Shown: positions 8,830 to 18,120 of the stretch, piece by piece | How positions within the stretch are numbered: position 1 is the first letter of the stretch | Layout of the letters: each line of letters starts with the position of its first letter | From: Chromatiaceae bacterium | GTDB taxonomy: Bacteria > Pseudomonadota > Gammaproteobacteria > Chromatiales > Chromatiaceae | Reading direction: 5' to 3' | Length of the DNA: 64,000 nt | NCBI GenBank assembly: GCA_024235215.1 | Contig: JACKMU010000007.1 | Location: forward strand, 257,315 to 321,314 | The notes under the pieces: generated by a model | Databases searched by the model: none | The model's input: the letters and a program-made list of their open reading frames with translations, nothing else | What the model was told of the DNA's origin: nothing | Made by a program: the position numbers and the translations under genes

Positions 8830-10554
8830 CTATCCGCTAATCTGAATTTTAATCAGTTCATCTCCCGCTTCATCAGCAAGATGAACCGCACAGGCGATGC
8901 AAGGATCGAAGCTGTGTATGGTACGCAGAATCTCCAGCGGTTGTGAGCTGTCAACCAGCGTGTGCTGGTCTTGCAGTGCAGCCTCGTAGGCGCCCGATTG
9001 TCCCGATGCGTCCCGTGGACCCGCATTCCAGGTCGAAGGGACAACCGCCTGATAGTTGGCGATCTTCCCATTCCTGATCACCACCCAGTGTCCGAGCGCC
9101 CCCCGCGGAGCTTCCATGAATCCGGCACCCTGACACGTCTCCGGCCAGGTGGAAGGATCCCACAAAGCTTCGTTGAAGGTACGGGTGTCGCCGCGCTTGA
9201 TGTTACTTACCAGGTCGTCGAACCAACCTTGCATCGCATCTGCCAGCAGCTTCGATTCCAGGGTGCGGGCAGCGGTGCGACCCAGGGTGGAGAATAGCGC
9301 TATGATCGGCAGATCCAGCTTGGCTAGTGCGAACCTGGCCAGCTCACGGGTGGGCTCATGGCCACTGGCATACAGCAACAGAACCCGGGAGAGCGGTCCG
9401 ACCTCCATTGCCTTGTCTCGCCAGCGCGGGGATTTGATCCAGGAGTACGGATCCTCCACCTGCAGCTGCTTGAATGGAGGTTCAGGCCCGGTGTAGTCGA
9501 GTTGTGTTTCGCCATCGTATGGATGCAATCCGGTCTCTTTTCCGGTGCTGTAGTTATACCAGGAGTGAGCCACATACTCCTGGATTTGTGCTTTGTCGTG
9601 CATATCGATTTCATGCACTCTGCTCAGATCCCGGTCCAGGATGACTCCCGGCGGAAACAGGAAACTGTCCCGGTCACGCATGTTGGTGGCTGGCAAATCA
9701 CCATAGCAGAGAAAATTGCCCAGCCCTTCGCCCCGTTTGAACCACTCCTTGTAGAAGGAGGCGATGGCCAGCGTATCCGGCAGGTAGACCTGATCCACGA
9801 ATTGGCGCATCCGGCTGATCACATCCTGCACCTGGGAGAGTCGTCTGGCATTGATCGCCGAGTCTGAGTTGAGATCGATCGGTGAGGCCACACCTCCCAC
9901 CAGAAAGTTGGGGTGTGGATTCTTGCCGCCGAAGATGGTGTGCAGTTTGACCACCTCGCGCTGCCAGGCGAGCGCCTCAAGGTAGTGCGCCACCGCCATC
10001 AGATTGGCTTCCGGCGGCAACTTGTATTCCGGATGTCCCCAGTAGCCGTTGGCAAAGATTCCCAGCTGACCGGACTCGACGAAATCGGCTAATCGCCTTC
10101 GGGTGTCGGCGAAGTATCCAGGCGAAGAATTCGGCCAGCTGCTCAGGGATTGGGCCAGTTCCGCAGTCGCTTGCGGATCCGCTTTGAGCGCGGACACCAC
10201 ATCCACCCAATCCAGCGCATGCAGATGATAGAAGTGCATCACATGATCATGGATGTACTGCGCACCGATCATCAGATTGCGGATCAGTTGCGCATTCTTC
10301 GGGATATCGTAATTGAGGGCATCCTCCACCGCACGAATCGACGCTATGCCATGTACCAGCGTACAGACACCGCAGATGCGCTGAGCGTAAGCCCAGGCGT
10401 CGCGTGGGTCACGACCCTTCAGGATGGTCTCGATGCCTCTGACCATGGTACCGGAAGAGTAAGCCTGCTCGATCCGGTTCCCCTTCATCTGAGCTTCAAT
10501 GCGCAGATGCCCCTCGATTCGGGTGATGGGGTCGACGACAATGCGTTCGCTCAT
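8830..10554 (-). CDS. hynL: [NiFe] hydrogenase large subunit (group 1e-like)
   Basis: 574 residues. This subunit carries the Ni-Fe active site for H2 oxidation or production. The N-terminal cysteine pair is in RICGVCTLVH (about 59-68) and the C-terminal pair in DPCIACAVH; all four Ni ligands are present. About 16 residues follow the His of that motif and should be removed by the maturation protease encoded upstream. Order HynS-Isp1-Isp2-HynL matches the split operon known in Thiocapsa and Allochromatium, where the large subunit gene is separated from the small one by isp1 and isp2. An 89-bp gap with a short inverted repeat separates it from isp2. Confidence 0.95.
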   Translation of the reverse strand: MSERIVVDPITRIEGHLRIEAQMKGNRIEQAYSSGTMVRGIETILKGRDPRDAWAYAQRICGVCTLVHGIASIRAVEDALNYDIPKNAQLIRNLMIGAQYIHDHVMHFYHLHALDWVDVVSALKADPQATAELAQSLSSWPNSSPGYFADTRRRLADFVESGQLGIFANGYWGHPEYKLPPEANLMAVAHYLEALAWQREVVKLHTIFGGKNPHPNFLVGGVASPIDLNSDSAINARRLSQVQDVISRMRQFVDQVYLPDTLAIASFYKEWFKRGEGLGNFLCYGDLPATNMRDRDSFLFPPGVILDRDLSRVHEIDMHDKAQIQEYVAHSWYNYSTGKETGLHPYDGETQLDYTGPEPPFKQLQVEDPYSWIKSPRWRDKAMEVGPLSRVLLLYASGHEPTRELARFALAKLDLPIIALFSTLGRTAARTLESKLLADAMQGWFDDLVSNIKRGDTRTFNEALWDPSTWPETCQGAGFMEAPRGALGHWVVIRNGKIANYQAVVPSTWNAGPRDASGQSGAYEAALQDQHTLVDSSQPLEILRTIHSFDPCIACAVHLADEAGDELIKIQISG

Positions 10555-10643
10555 TACTATATTCTCCGAAGTCTGACCGGTTTCAGGTAGTTGATCCGGT
10601 GTCCCGGCTGCGCTGTTTTCCAGTCAACCGATTCAACCGGTTG

Positions 10644-11906
10644 TTAGTCTTCCACCAGATGATGTGCCACCAGTTCGGTTAAACCCTCCATCGGCAGCTC
10701 GACGTTGTAAGCCTCCAGCCCCTCTTCGATTACCAGCCGGCAATTGGCGCACGCGGTGATCAGTTTGCTGGCGCCGGTCTCTTCGATCTGATCTTTCTTG
10801 CGCCGGAATACCCTGGTGCGCAGCGCTTCAGCATCGGTATTTGCGCTCACTCCCCCGCCGCCGCCGCAACACCAGTTCCAGGTACCGTGATCCTTCATCT
10901 CCACAAAATTGCTGCTGACCAGTCCCAACAGTCTGCGTGGAGAGTCGATCACTCCACCCTTACGGCCAATCGAGCAGGGATCGTGGAAGGTGATGCGCTC
11001 GGCAGAGGGTTTTTCGGTTTTAAGCCGGCCGCTGACACGCAACTCGTCCAGCAACTCCAGAATGTGCAGCACCTTGAACGGAAAGCGCCGGCCAATCAGA
11101 TCGGGACCATCCCAGCGTATCGAGGTATAGGCATGTCCACACTCAGGTGCGATCACATACTTCACTTGCAATCGCTCCGCGCCATCGACAATCCGTTGCA
11201 CCAGCTCCCTGGCAATATCACTGGAGCCGATCTGAATGCCGGTGTTGGTCGCCTCGAAAGCGTCTGAACAGAGCGTCCAGCTCAACCCGGCGTGTTGGAA
11301 TATCCGCGCCAGAGACTCGATGTACTCGGGAAAGTTGATCACTTCCATCGATGAGAGCAACGGCATATAGTCGGCGCCCACCTGATCCACCGGAATGACG
11401 AGTCCGGTGTCCGCCTCGATATGCTGAATCTGGGCGGCAAGTGCCTTGTATCTGACACCCATCGGACTGCCGATCCGCACCGCCCGCTCTGCGGCCGCCT
11501 GCACATCCGTCGGGGAGTTTCCCGAAGCTACCATCCCCTCGCGTGCTTTCCGCACCATATAAGCGATGTCATTGCCGACTGGGCATACCAGAGAGCAGCG
11601 GGCACACATGGTGCAGCTGTCGTAGAGCAGTTCCTGCCACTCCTGCAGCAGTTCGTCGGTCACCGGCTCAACCAGGCCGAGCACCTTTTTCACTCGACCG
11701 ATCAGCGTGTACTCCTGTTCCCAGACCCGACGCAGCGGTTCCAGTTTACGTATCGGAGTGTATTTTGGGTCGCCGGTTTCAGTGTAGAAGAGACACGCCT
11801 CAGCGCAGAGACCACAGCTGACGCAACTGGAGAAAAAGGCGGCGACAGGTGCATCCACCTGCTCTCTAAAAGCGTTCAGACCCCGCTCCAATGTCGCTTC
11901 GTTCAT
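10644..11906 (-). CDS. isp2: Isp2, HdrD-like iron-sulfur protein of hydrogenase
   Basis: 420 residues, cytoplasmic. Two ferredoxin-type motifs near the N-terminus (CVSCGLCAEAC and CTMCARCSLVCP) should bind [4Fe-4S] clusters. Two CCG-type cysteine-rich domains follow, one with WNWCCGGGGG. This matches heterodisulfide reductase subunit D and DsrK-like proteins, and Isp2 of isp-type hydrogenases, where it passes electrons between Isp1 and a cytoplasmic partner. Its ATG overlaps the isp1 stop by 4 nt (ATGA), so the two are translationally coupled. A 6-bp inverted repeat (10625-10630 with 10638-10643) directly follows the stop. Confidence 0.92.
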   Translation of the reverse strand: MNEATLERGLNAFREQVDAPVAAFFSSCVSCGLCAEACLFYTETGDPKYTPIRKLEPLRRVWEQEYTLIGRVKKVLGLVEPVTDELLQEWQELLYDSCTMCARCSLVCPVGNDIAYMVRKAREGMVASGNSPTDVQAAAERAVRIGSPMGVRYKALAAQIQHIEADTGLVIPVDQVGADYMPLLSSMEVINFPEYIESLARIFQHAGLSWTLCSDAFEATNTGIQIGSSDIARELVQRIVDGAERLQVKYVIAPECGHAYTSIRWDGPDLIGRRFPFKVLHILELLDELRVSGRLKTEKPSAERITFHDPCSIGRKGGVIDSPRRLLGLVSSNFVEMKDHGTWNWCCGGGGGVSANTDAEALRTRVFRRKKDQIEETGASKLITACANCRLVIEEGLEAYNVELPMEGLTELVAHHLVED

Positions 11907-12565
11907 GATTGCACCCCCCGAAAACCACTCATCGCACCGTTGTACCAGCGCGCCAGGAACAGCGTGAAGGTGTGCATCAGCTTGGTAAAAGGAAACAGTA
12001 TCAGCAGCAGTTCGATGCTCAGTATGTGCAACCCCAGCGCTAACGGATAAGGTTCAATCATGCGGTGATAGGCGAGATAGCCGGTCAGCAGCGGCAGGAA
12101 AGTGAGCAGCCAGACCAGATAATCCTCTTTGTCGGATAGCAGCTTCATCACCGGATTGGTCAGCCGGTTCCAGAGTGCCGCCAGCAGCCCGGTGATGGCG
12201 ATCACGGTTGCAGCATCGACAATTGGATTGGGCAGTCCTGGCCAGCCGAAACCAACGGTGGCATTGAACAGTTCGATATGCGGAATAAAGAGCAGTAGGC
12301 TGATCAGCAGACCGATGTGAAACAGATATCCCGCGATGACCGTCAGCGGCTGGCGCTTGAAGGTACCGTTATCCGGCAGTGTCCGGCTAATGACACTCTT
12401 CATCCCCGGCAGCAGTTGGTTTCCCTTTGGTTCTGCCAAACTACGCGGACGTCCGAGTGAAAGTATCTCAAACAGGCGAATAATGACACCGATGATGAAA
12501 ATCGTGAGCGCCACATCAAAAGCAGTGCCTCTGGCCCACAACAGAAAATCCATTGCGTCGTTCAT
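11903..12565 (-). CDS. isp1: Isp1, NarI-like membrane cytochrome b subunit
   Basis: 220 residues from the ATG at 12565. This start overlaps the hynS stop by one base (TGATG); the frame is open further upstream but only inside hynS. About five membrane helices and several His residues fit a NarI/DsrM-like di-haem cytochrome b. In isp-type hydrogenases it takes electrons from the periplasm-facing HynSL and hands them across the membrane to Isp2. It is tightly coupled to both neighbours. Confidence 0.92.
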   Translation of the reverse strand: MNDAMDFLLWARGTAFDVALTIFIIGVIIRLFEILSLGRPRSLAEPKGNQLLPGMKSVISRTLPDNGTFKRQPLTVIAGYLFHIGLLISLLLFIPHIELFNATVGFGWPGLPNPIVDAATVIAITGLLAALWNRLTNPVMKLLSDKEDYLVWLLTFLPLLTGYLAYHRMIEPYPLALGLHILSIELLLILFPFTKLMHTFTLFLARWYNGAMSGFRGVQS

Positions 12566-13656
12566 CAGCGCTTCTCCAGATCCTCGATGGTTACCTCGGC
12601 ATGCTGCCTGACTGCTTTGTTTCTGGTCCGTTGGTTTATCCCCGCTGCGATCGCACCCACACCCACTCCGGCTGCGATGGCATAGCTGGCATTGCGGGAA
12701 ATTTCGCCGGTAGGTACCGAAAGCGCGTTGTAAAAACCACCTGCGTCCCAGAAATCGGGCTCGGCACAGCCGATGCACCCGTGCCCCGATTCAACCGGCC
12801 AGCTGGTTCCCTGGTTCCATTTTGCCGTCGCACACGCGTTATAGGTCATCGGACCTTTGCATCCCAGCTTGTAAAGGCACCACCCCTTTCTTGCTCCTTC
12901 GTCATCAAAGGTGTGGGCGAAGCGCCCTTTGTCATAGAAGGGGCGGCGATAACAGCGATCGTGAATACTGGTACCGTAAAAGGCTTTCGGACGACCGTAA
13001 TGGTCCAGTTCCGGGAGTGTACCGAAGGTGAGATAGTGGGCCAGCACACCGGTGATCACCATCGGGATCGGTGGACATCCAGGAACGTTGATCACCGGCT
13101 TGTCGGTCACAATATCGCTCACCGAAACCGCACCGGTGGGGTTGGGATAGGCTTTTGGGAGTCCCCCGAAAGAGGCACAGGTGCCGACGGCGATGACCGC
13201 TACCGCTCCAGCAACCGTCTCTTCCAGCGTCTGCAGGTTGCTGAAACCGGCAATGGTCGAATAGCCCGGATTACCCAATGGGATGGAACCGTCAACAACC
13301 ACCAGATAGGCTCCTTCGTTGGCATGCATCGCCGCTTCCCGCGCTGCTTCTGCGGCCTCTCCGGAGGCAACCTGCAGCGTATGATGATAGTCGAGCGAGA
13401 TATGATCGAATATCAGATTCTCCAACGAAGGGGCGTGGCTGCGGCTCAAAGATTCGGTGCAGCCGGTGCACTCCTGAAACGAGAGCCAGATGACCGAGGG
13501 CCGACGCGCCTGTTCCAGTGCCGCAGCTATCGCCGGCACCATACTCGGGGGCAACGCCATCATAGAAGCGGTTGCGGTGCAGAATTTGAGAAACCCGCGC
13601 CGGGTTACACCATTGCGCCTGAGCGCCTCACCAAGGGTTTTTGTGTTAGTGTCCAC
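12565..13656 (-). CDS. hynS: [NiFe] hydrogenase small subunit (Tat-exported)
   Basis: 363 residues. I chose the GTG at 13656 because a full GGAGG (13663-13667) sits 6 nt before it; a TTG at 13677 has no such site. The twin-arginine signal RRGFLKF is at about residues 19-25, so the HynSL dimer should be exported folded through Tat. Cluster ligands are visible in ECTGC, GTCASFGG, PGCPP and HGCIGC. The C-terminal region after the mature domain contains an Ala/Gly/Val-rich, weakly hydrophobic helix (about 322-340), a likely membrane anchor contacting Isp1. The upstream HupH-like gene ends 17 nt before the start. Confidence 0.93.
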   Translation of the reverse strand: MDTNTKTLGEALRRNGVTRRGFLKFCTATASMMALPPSMVPAIAAALEQARRPSVIWLSFQECTGCTESLSRSHAPSLENLIFDHISLDYHHTLQVASGEAAEAAREAAMHANEGAYLVVVDGSIPLGNPGYSTIAGFSNLQTLEETVAGAVAVIAVGTCASFGGLPKAYPNPTGAVSVSDIVTDKPVINVPGCPPIPMVITGVLAHYLTFGTLPELDHYGRPKAFYGTSIHDRCYRRPFYDKGRFAHTFDDEGARKGWCLYKLGCKGPMTYNACATAKWNQGTSWPVESGHGCIGCAEPDFWDAGGFYNALSVPTGEISRNASYAIAAGVGVGAIAAGINQRTRNKAVRQHAEVTIEDLEKR

Positions 13657-13673
13657 TATCAGCCTCCGATATC

Positions 13674-14114
13674 TCAATCCCCGATCCGGTGTCCCAGCGA
13701 AGGATTTTCAAGAGCTTTCTGCAAACTCGATAGCGATTCAGCGATATCGTCCGGATGAGTCGCCAGTATTGCAGGCAGTGTTGTGATTTCCATTTGAAAT
13801 GCGACGCGCTCTCCGCTCTCATTGCGGTGTTCAATGAACCAGATGCCAGGGTACCCGCTCTCCCAGACAGACGAGTTGCCCAGCGCCTCAAGATGGGCAC
13901 TCACCTCCCCCCGTCCCAGGAACTCGAGTAGCCGTTGTTCATCGCCCGGTCCAAAGGGGATGGCGTTCAGATCGATCGTGGTCGGCAGCTGTTCCTGTTG
14001 CAGGCGGCGTAGGGCGTGAGAAATTTCGTGGAGCAGTGGTAGGGTATTTTGATAACAAAAATCCCTTGTCGCGGGCGCTTCAACCAGAACCGGAATACTC
14101 TTTAGAGCGTTCAC
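13674..14114 (-). CDS. HupH/HyaF-like hydrogenase assembly protein
   Basis: 146 residues, probable GTG start at 14114 with a weak AAGAAG upstream. The region RLLEFLGRGEVSAHLEALGNSSVWESGYPGI (about 60-90) resembles the C-terminal domain of HupH/HoxQ/HyaF proteins, which help insert Fe-S clusters or assemble the small subunit before Tat export. It is much shorter than full HyaF (about 280) and corresponds to a single domain. It immediately precedes hynS on the same strand, which fits a small-subunit chaperone. Function is inferred from family and position. Confidence 0.75.
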   Translation of the reverse strand: MNALKSIPVLVEAPATRDFCYQNTLPLLHEISHALRRLQQEQLPTTIDLNAIPFGPGDEQRLLEFLGRGEVSAHLEALGNSSVWESGYPGIWFIEHRNESGERVAFQMEITTLPAILATHPDDIAESLSSLQKALENPSLGHRIGD

Positions 14115-14251
14115 TGTAACTTCTTAATAATGCGCTTAAATTACTTCTCTGTAAGATTACGTCCGATAGACCTTCATTTGCTTGATTCAGATCATCTCTT
14201 CTTTATTCGTTATTAAATTATTAATTTATTAATCTCTATCTGCTTGAATGT

Positions 14252-14740
14252 TCAGGCAGGATCAGATCCACGATCCCACTCATCGATCAAAGCCATCACA
14301 CCTGCTGCTGCGCTTGGCAACGCCTGAGCAACGACCGGCGAAAGTTGCTCTCCCCAGCCAATTTCAAAAGGCTCAATACCGACCAGCGCAGTTCTGCCGG
14401 GATACTGCTCAGTCAGCCTGGTCATGTCGAGCAGATCTGCAAGACCCACTTCGTGCACACTCTTTCTGCTGCCACGCAAATACCGCTCCATTTCCGCACC
14501 CTGGTAACAGACAACACTGCCCGGTGGACTCCCGGTGCGTACCGCATCCACTACGATCAAACGGTTGTGGCTGGCTACCTCTCCTGCCAGGGTGAAGCTG
14601 AGAGTGCCCCCATCGAGAAAGGTCACCTGAGGCATGTTCGGATAGTCGCGGGCCAATCGATTGATGAGATGCACACCAACTCCCTCGTCGGTCAGCAGTG
14701 TATTGCCGATACCCAACACCAGGGTGTTGGTGATTTTCAC
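14252..14740 (-). CDS. Hydrogenase maturation protease
   Basis: 162 residues with a GTG start at 14740, supported by GGAG at 14748-14751. The N-terminal motif LGIGNTLLTDEGVGVH contains the Glu/Asp metal-probing residue typical of HyaD/HupD/HybD endopeptidases. Further conserved points are FLDGGT, the VDAV segment and a HEVGL stretch with the conserved His. This enzyme removes the C-terminal tail of the large subunit after Ni insertion, so HynL is its probable substrate. It is first in the hydrogenase gene order and divergent from nrdJ. A 137-bp AT-rich spacer separates it from the HupH-like gene. Confidence 0.9.
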   Translation of the reverse strand: MKITNTLVLGIGNTLLTDEGVGVHLINRLARDYPNMPQVTFLDGGTLSFTLAGEVASHNRLIVVDAVRTGSPPGSVVCYQGAEMERYLRGSRKSVHEVGLADLLDMTRLTEQYPGRTALVGIEPFEIGWGEQLSPVVAQALPSAAAGVMALIDEWDRGSDPA

Positions 14741-14879
14741 TTCTGATCTCCAGCGTCCGCTGGTGTATCGATCTGCGTTCGCACTATCGGGTGCCTTGAA
14801 AAATTCCGGGAAAAGTAGAAAGAAGCTGTGACGTTAATTCTACATCACATTCAGATTGTCTGATTGGATGATTCGTTGC

Positions 14880-14908
14880 TTGACAGGAACCGCCCGAGCG
14901 CCTAATCT
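14880..14908 (+). promoter_or_regulatory. Consensus sigma-70 promoter of nrdJab
   Basis: TTGACA at 14880-14885 and TAATCT at 14903-14908 are spaced by 17 bp. The predicted start is near 14915, immediately before the first NrdR box, so bound repressor would cover the initiation region. The transcript would have an untranslated leader of about 240 nt before the nrdJa ATG. Confidence 0.7.
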
Positions 14909-14920
14909 TCCACCTCACAA

Positions 14921-14936
14921 ACACAATATATAGTGT
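14921..14936 (+). promoter_or_regulatory. NrdR box 1
   Basis: ACACAATATATAGTGT is an almost perfect match to the known NrdR operator consensus (acaCwAtATaTwGtgt). It begins about 6 bp downstream of the predicted transcription start. NrdR is the ATP/dATP-sensing repressor of ribonucleotide reductase genes, and the next gene is a ribonucleotide reductase. Confidence 0.8.
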
Positions 14937-14961
14937 TTAAAAGCTTCCTTGATAAATATTA

Positions 14962-14977
14962 ACACAATATATTGATA
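14962..14977 (+). promoter_or_regulatory. NrdR box 2
   Basis: ACACAATATATTGATA matches the left half and core of the NrdR consensus with a weaker right arm. It starts 41 bp after box 1, close to four helical turns, so both boxes face the same side of the DNA. Paired boxes separated by whole turns are the usual NrdR arrangement. Confidence 0.7.
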
Positions 14978-15158
14978 TCAGATCACCTAACAACGACATT
15001 GCATCTGTTGTTTCCGGGACACTGTTTCCCCCGGTCGAAAAACCGGAAGGTTGTCCGAAGGTCCGGGAATGCACTGCGTCGGCCAAGCAGCGCGTCAGCC
15101 GCTCTGTGACAACAGCCTGGCGTCGGATTTTACAGGTTTCAATCAGGATTGGAGTCTA

Positions 15159-17312
15159 ATGAAGACAGTTCATCTCAAAGCCGTTCCGTCAAGCGCTGCG
15201 GAGGTCCCTTTTCAGGAAGCCTCTTTGGATATCTGGGACAGTAAATACCGCCTGAGAGCCAAAAACGGCGTACCGCTGGATCAGGACATCGATGCGACCT
15301 ATCACCGGGTAGCCAAGACGTTGGCCGAGACAGAAGCGACTCCGGAACTGCGCGAACAGTGGAGCGAAAAGTTTCTCTGGGCGCTGCGCCACGGCGCGAT
15401 TCCGGCCGGACGCATCGTCTCCAACGCAGGCGCACGCGCACACAAGCCGGCCACCTCGACTATCAACTGCACCGTCTCGGATACCATTCACGACTCGATG
15501 AACGAGATCCTGGGAAAGGTGCACGAAGCGGGACTGACGCTGAAGGCTGGCTGTGGAATCGGCTATGAGTTCTCCACTCTGCGCCCGCGAGGAGCCTATG
15601 TCAGTGGAGCCGGTGCCTACACCTCCGGGCCGCTATCGTTCATGGATATCTACGACAAGATGTGCTTCACCGTCTCTTCTGCCGGTGGGCGGCGTGGGGC
15701 GCAGATGGCAACATTCGATATCGGCCACCCGGATGTGATGGATTTCATCCGTGCCAAACGGGAGAACGGCCGCCTGCGTCAGTTCAATCTCTCGCTGCTG
15801 ATCAGCGACGAGTTCATGGATGCGGTGAAAGATAACCGCAAATGGGACCTGGCCTTTCCGATAACCGAAAAGGAGGCGCGAGCGGACGGACTCGATCCGG
15901 CCACCTCGACGCAGCTGGTCTGGCGCGAATGGCCCTATAAGAATGGCTATATCGTCGACGACCGTGGCAGAGTGGCCTGCAAGATCTACAAGACCATCCG
16001 CGCCCAGCGGTTATGGGACGTAATCATGTCCTCCACCTACGACTTTGCCGAACCCGGCTTTATTCTCATCGACAAAGTCAACGAGATGAACAACAACTGG
16101 TTCTGCGAAGATATCCGCGCCACCAATCCCTGCGGCGAGCAGCCGCTGCCCCCCTATGGCGCCTGCCTGCTGGGCTCGATCAATCTGACCAAGTTCGTAC
16201 GCAACCCGTTTACTGCGGAGGCCAGTTTCGACTGGGATGAGTACCGTAAAGTAGTGGCAATATTCACCCGCATGCTTGACAACGTGGTGGAGATCAACGG
16301 CCTCCCACTGAAAGAGCAGCGTGACGAGATCATGCGCAAACGCCGTCACGGCATGGGTTACCTGGGTCTCGGCTCAAGCATCACCATGCTGCGGATGAAG
16401 TATGGCGATGCGGATTCGCTCAAGTTCACCGAACGTGTCACCCGCGAACTGGCGATGGTAGGCTGGCAGACCGGTGTGGAGCTGGCGCGCGAAAAGGGAC
16501 CGGCACCGATCATGGAGGACGAGTTCATCGTCACCACCGAGATGCTGGCGAAACGCCCGGAGATGGCGGTAGACAACTGGCAGGTCGGGGACAAGATCAA
16601 AGGCAAAGTGCTGCACGCCCGTTACAGCCGCTACATGCAGCAGGTAGCACGCGAGCATCCGGATTTGGTGAAACAACTGGAGCAGCATGGTAGCCGCTTT
16701 TCGCACCACAGCTCGATCGCACCGACCGGTACTATCTCACTGTCGCTGGCGAATAATGCCAGTAATGGTATCGAGCCCAGTTTCGCCCACCAATACGCGC
16801 GCAACGTGATACGCCAAGGAAAGAAGAGCAAGGAGAAGATCGACGTTTTCAGCTTCGAACTGCTCGCCTACCGCAAGCTGATCAATTCACAGGCGACAGC
16901 ACACTCAGAAGCTGACGGAGAGCGATTGCCAGACTACTTCATCAGCGCCGACGAGGTCACGCCACAGCAACATGTGGATATCCAGGCCGCCGCGCAAAAA
17001 TGGATCGACTCCTCCATCTCCAAGACCGCGAATGTGCCGACTGACTATCCCTATGAAGAGTTCAAGGGTATTTATCTCTACGCCTACGAGAAGGGATTGA
17101 AAGGGTGCACTACCTTTCGCTTCAACCCCGAGGCATTTCAGGGAGTGCTGGTGAAGGAGCAGGATCTTGAAAACACCACCTATCGGTTTACTCTGGAAGA
17201 CGGAACGACGGTTGAGGTGAAAGGGAACCAGGAGATCGAGTACGACGGTGAGATCCACACGGCTGCCAATCTGTTCGACGCGTTGAAGGAGGGCTATTAC
17301 GGCAAGTTCTGA
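15159..17312 (+). CDS. nrdJa: Class II (B12-dependent) ribonucleotide reductase, catalytic part
   Basis: 717 residues from the ATG at 15159, which follows GGAG at 15151-15154; the open frame begins earlier (15051), but that part is leader sequence. It converts ribonucleotides to deoxyribonucleotides using adenosylcobalamin, independent of oxygen. Visible are the substrate-site Cys in INCTVSDT, the NPCGEQPLPPYGAC segment with the catalytic thiyl Cys, and APTGTISL. The C-terminal redox cysteine region is missing because it is encoded separately by the next gene, as in the split NrdJab of Pseudomonas aeruginosa. Two NrdR boxes precede it. Confidence 0.93.
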   Translation: MKTVHLKAVPSSAAEVPFQEASLDIWDSKYRLRAKNGVPLDQDIDATYHRVAKTLAETEATPELREQWSEKFLWALRHGAIPAGRIVSNAGARAHKPATSTINCTVSDTIHDSMNEILGKVHEAGLTLKAGCGIGYEFSTLRPRGAYVSGAGAYTSGPLSFMDIYDKMCFTVSSAGGRRGAQMATFDIGHPDVMDFIRAKRENGRLRQFNLSLLISDEFMDAVKDNRKWDLAFPITEKEARADGLDPATSTQLVWREWPYKNGYIVDDRGRVACKIYKTIRAQRLWDVIMSSTYDFAEPGFILIDKVNEMNNNWFCEDIRATNPCGEQPLPPYGACLLGSINLTKFVRNPFTAEASFDWDEYRKVVAIFTRMLDNVVEINGLPLKEQRDEIMRKRRHGMGYLGLGSSITMLRMKYGDADSLKFTERVTRELAMVGWQTGVELAREKGPAPIMEDEFIVTTEMLAKRPEMAVDNWQVGDKIKGKVLHARYSRYMQQVAREHPDLVKQLEQHGSRFSHHSSIAPTGTISLSLANNASNGIEPSFAHQYARNVIRQGKKSKEKIDVFSFELLAYRKLINSQATAHSEADGERLPDYFISADEVTPQQHVDIQAAAQKWIDSSISKTANVPTDYPYEEFKGIYLYAYEKGLKGCTTFRFNPEAFQGVLVKEQDLENTTYRFTLEDGTTVEVKGNQEIEYDGEIHTAANLFDALKEGYYGKF

Positions 17313-17433
17313 CCGACAGGGATTCAATATGGAGTTGGCCGCCATTCCGCCGACACTGAATGAATGCTGACGATCGGTCGTATCCCGACCGGATCAGAGA
17401 CAGGCCCATAGCCACCCACACAGGTTAATCACT

Positions 17434-18120
17434 ATGACTATAAAGATAGAGAAGAAGATCGTGAGTTTCAGCGTTGGTCGGGACGATGCGGAGACACCGC
17501 AGAGATCAGCGCAGGGCGATGACAACATCATCCACATGCACGAAAAAGTGGCCCGTCCGGAGATGCTGTTTGGCTCCACCTACAAGATCAAGACCCCGCT
17601 CAGCGAACATGCTCTTTACGTGACGATCAACGATATCATCCTGAATCAAGGCACACCGCACGAGATACGCCGCCCGTTCGAAGTGTTCATCAACTCCAAG
17701 AACATGGACCATTTTCAGTGGATAGTGGCGTTGACACGAATTATCTCTGCGGTGTTTCGCAAGGGCGGTGATATCTCCTTCCTGGTGGAAGAGTTGCGCT
17801 CTGTGTTTGATCCGGCTGGCGGCTATTTCAAGAAAGGCGGCAAATATATGCCTTCGCTGGTAGCAGAGATAGGTGATGTGATCCACAGCCACTTGGTAAT
17901 GATTGGCATGCTCAAGGTAGAGAGTCCGGACGCGCACCAGCAGCGACTGATCGACGAAAAGCGTGCTCAGTATGAAGAGACGATCCGTGGTTCCGACGCC
18001 CAGCCCGGCGGTGAATTCCCGGAAGGGGCACAGCTTTGCAAAAAGTGTGGTACCAAGGCGATGATTCAGATGGATGGCTGTATGACCTGCCTCAATTGCG
18101 GTGATTCGAAGTGCGGTTGA
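17434..18120 (+). CDS. nrdJb: Class II ribonucleotide reductase, C-terminal component
   Basis: 228 residues, 121 bp after nrdJa. It corresponds to the C-terminal part of fused NrdJ proteins: a central domain (about 45-180) and a cysteine-rich tail CKKCGTKAMIQMDGCMTCLNC ... CGDSKCG-type, with six closely spaced Cys that serve as the redox and zinc site which re-reduces the active-site cysteines. It must act with NrdJa and is presumably co-transcribed with it from the NrdR-controlled promoter. Confidence 0.88.
   Translation: MTIKIEKKIVSFSVGRDDAETPQRSAQGDDNIIHMHEKVARPEMLFGSTYKIKTPLSEHALYVTINDIILNQGTPHEIRRPFEVFINSKNMDHFQWIVALTRIISAVFRKGGDISFLVEELRSVFDPAGGYFKKGGKYMPSLVAEIGDVIHSHLVMIGMLKVESPDAHQQRLIDEKRAQYEETIRGSDAQPGGEFPEGAQLCKKCGTKAMIQMDGCMTCLNCGDSKCG

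Noticed and set aside
12553..13758. Plus-strand frame of 401 codons opposite hynS
   Set aside because: Antisense to the hydrogenase small subunit, whose cluster motifs and Tat signal are clear.
14978..15158. Possible cobalamin riboswitch upstream of the B12-dependent reductase
   Set aside because: I looked for the B12-box and the conserved core and found neither. The leader is explained by the promoter and NrdR boxes.
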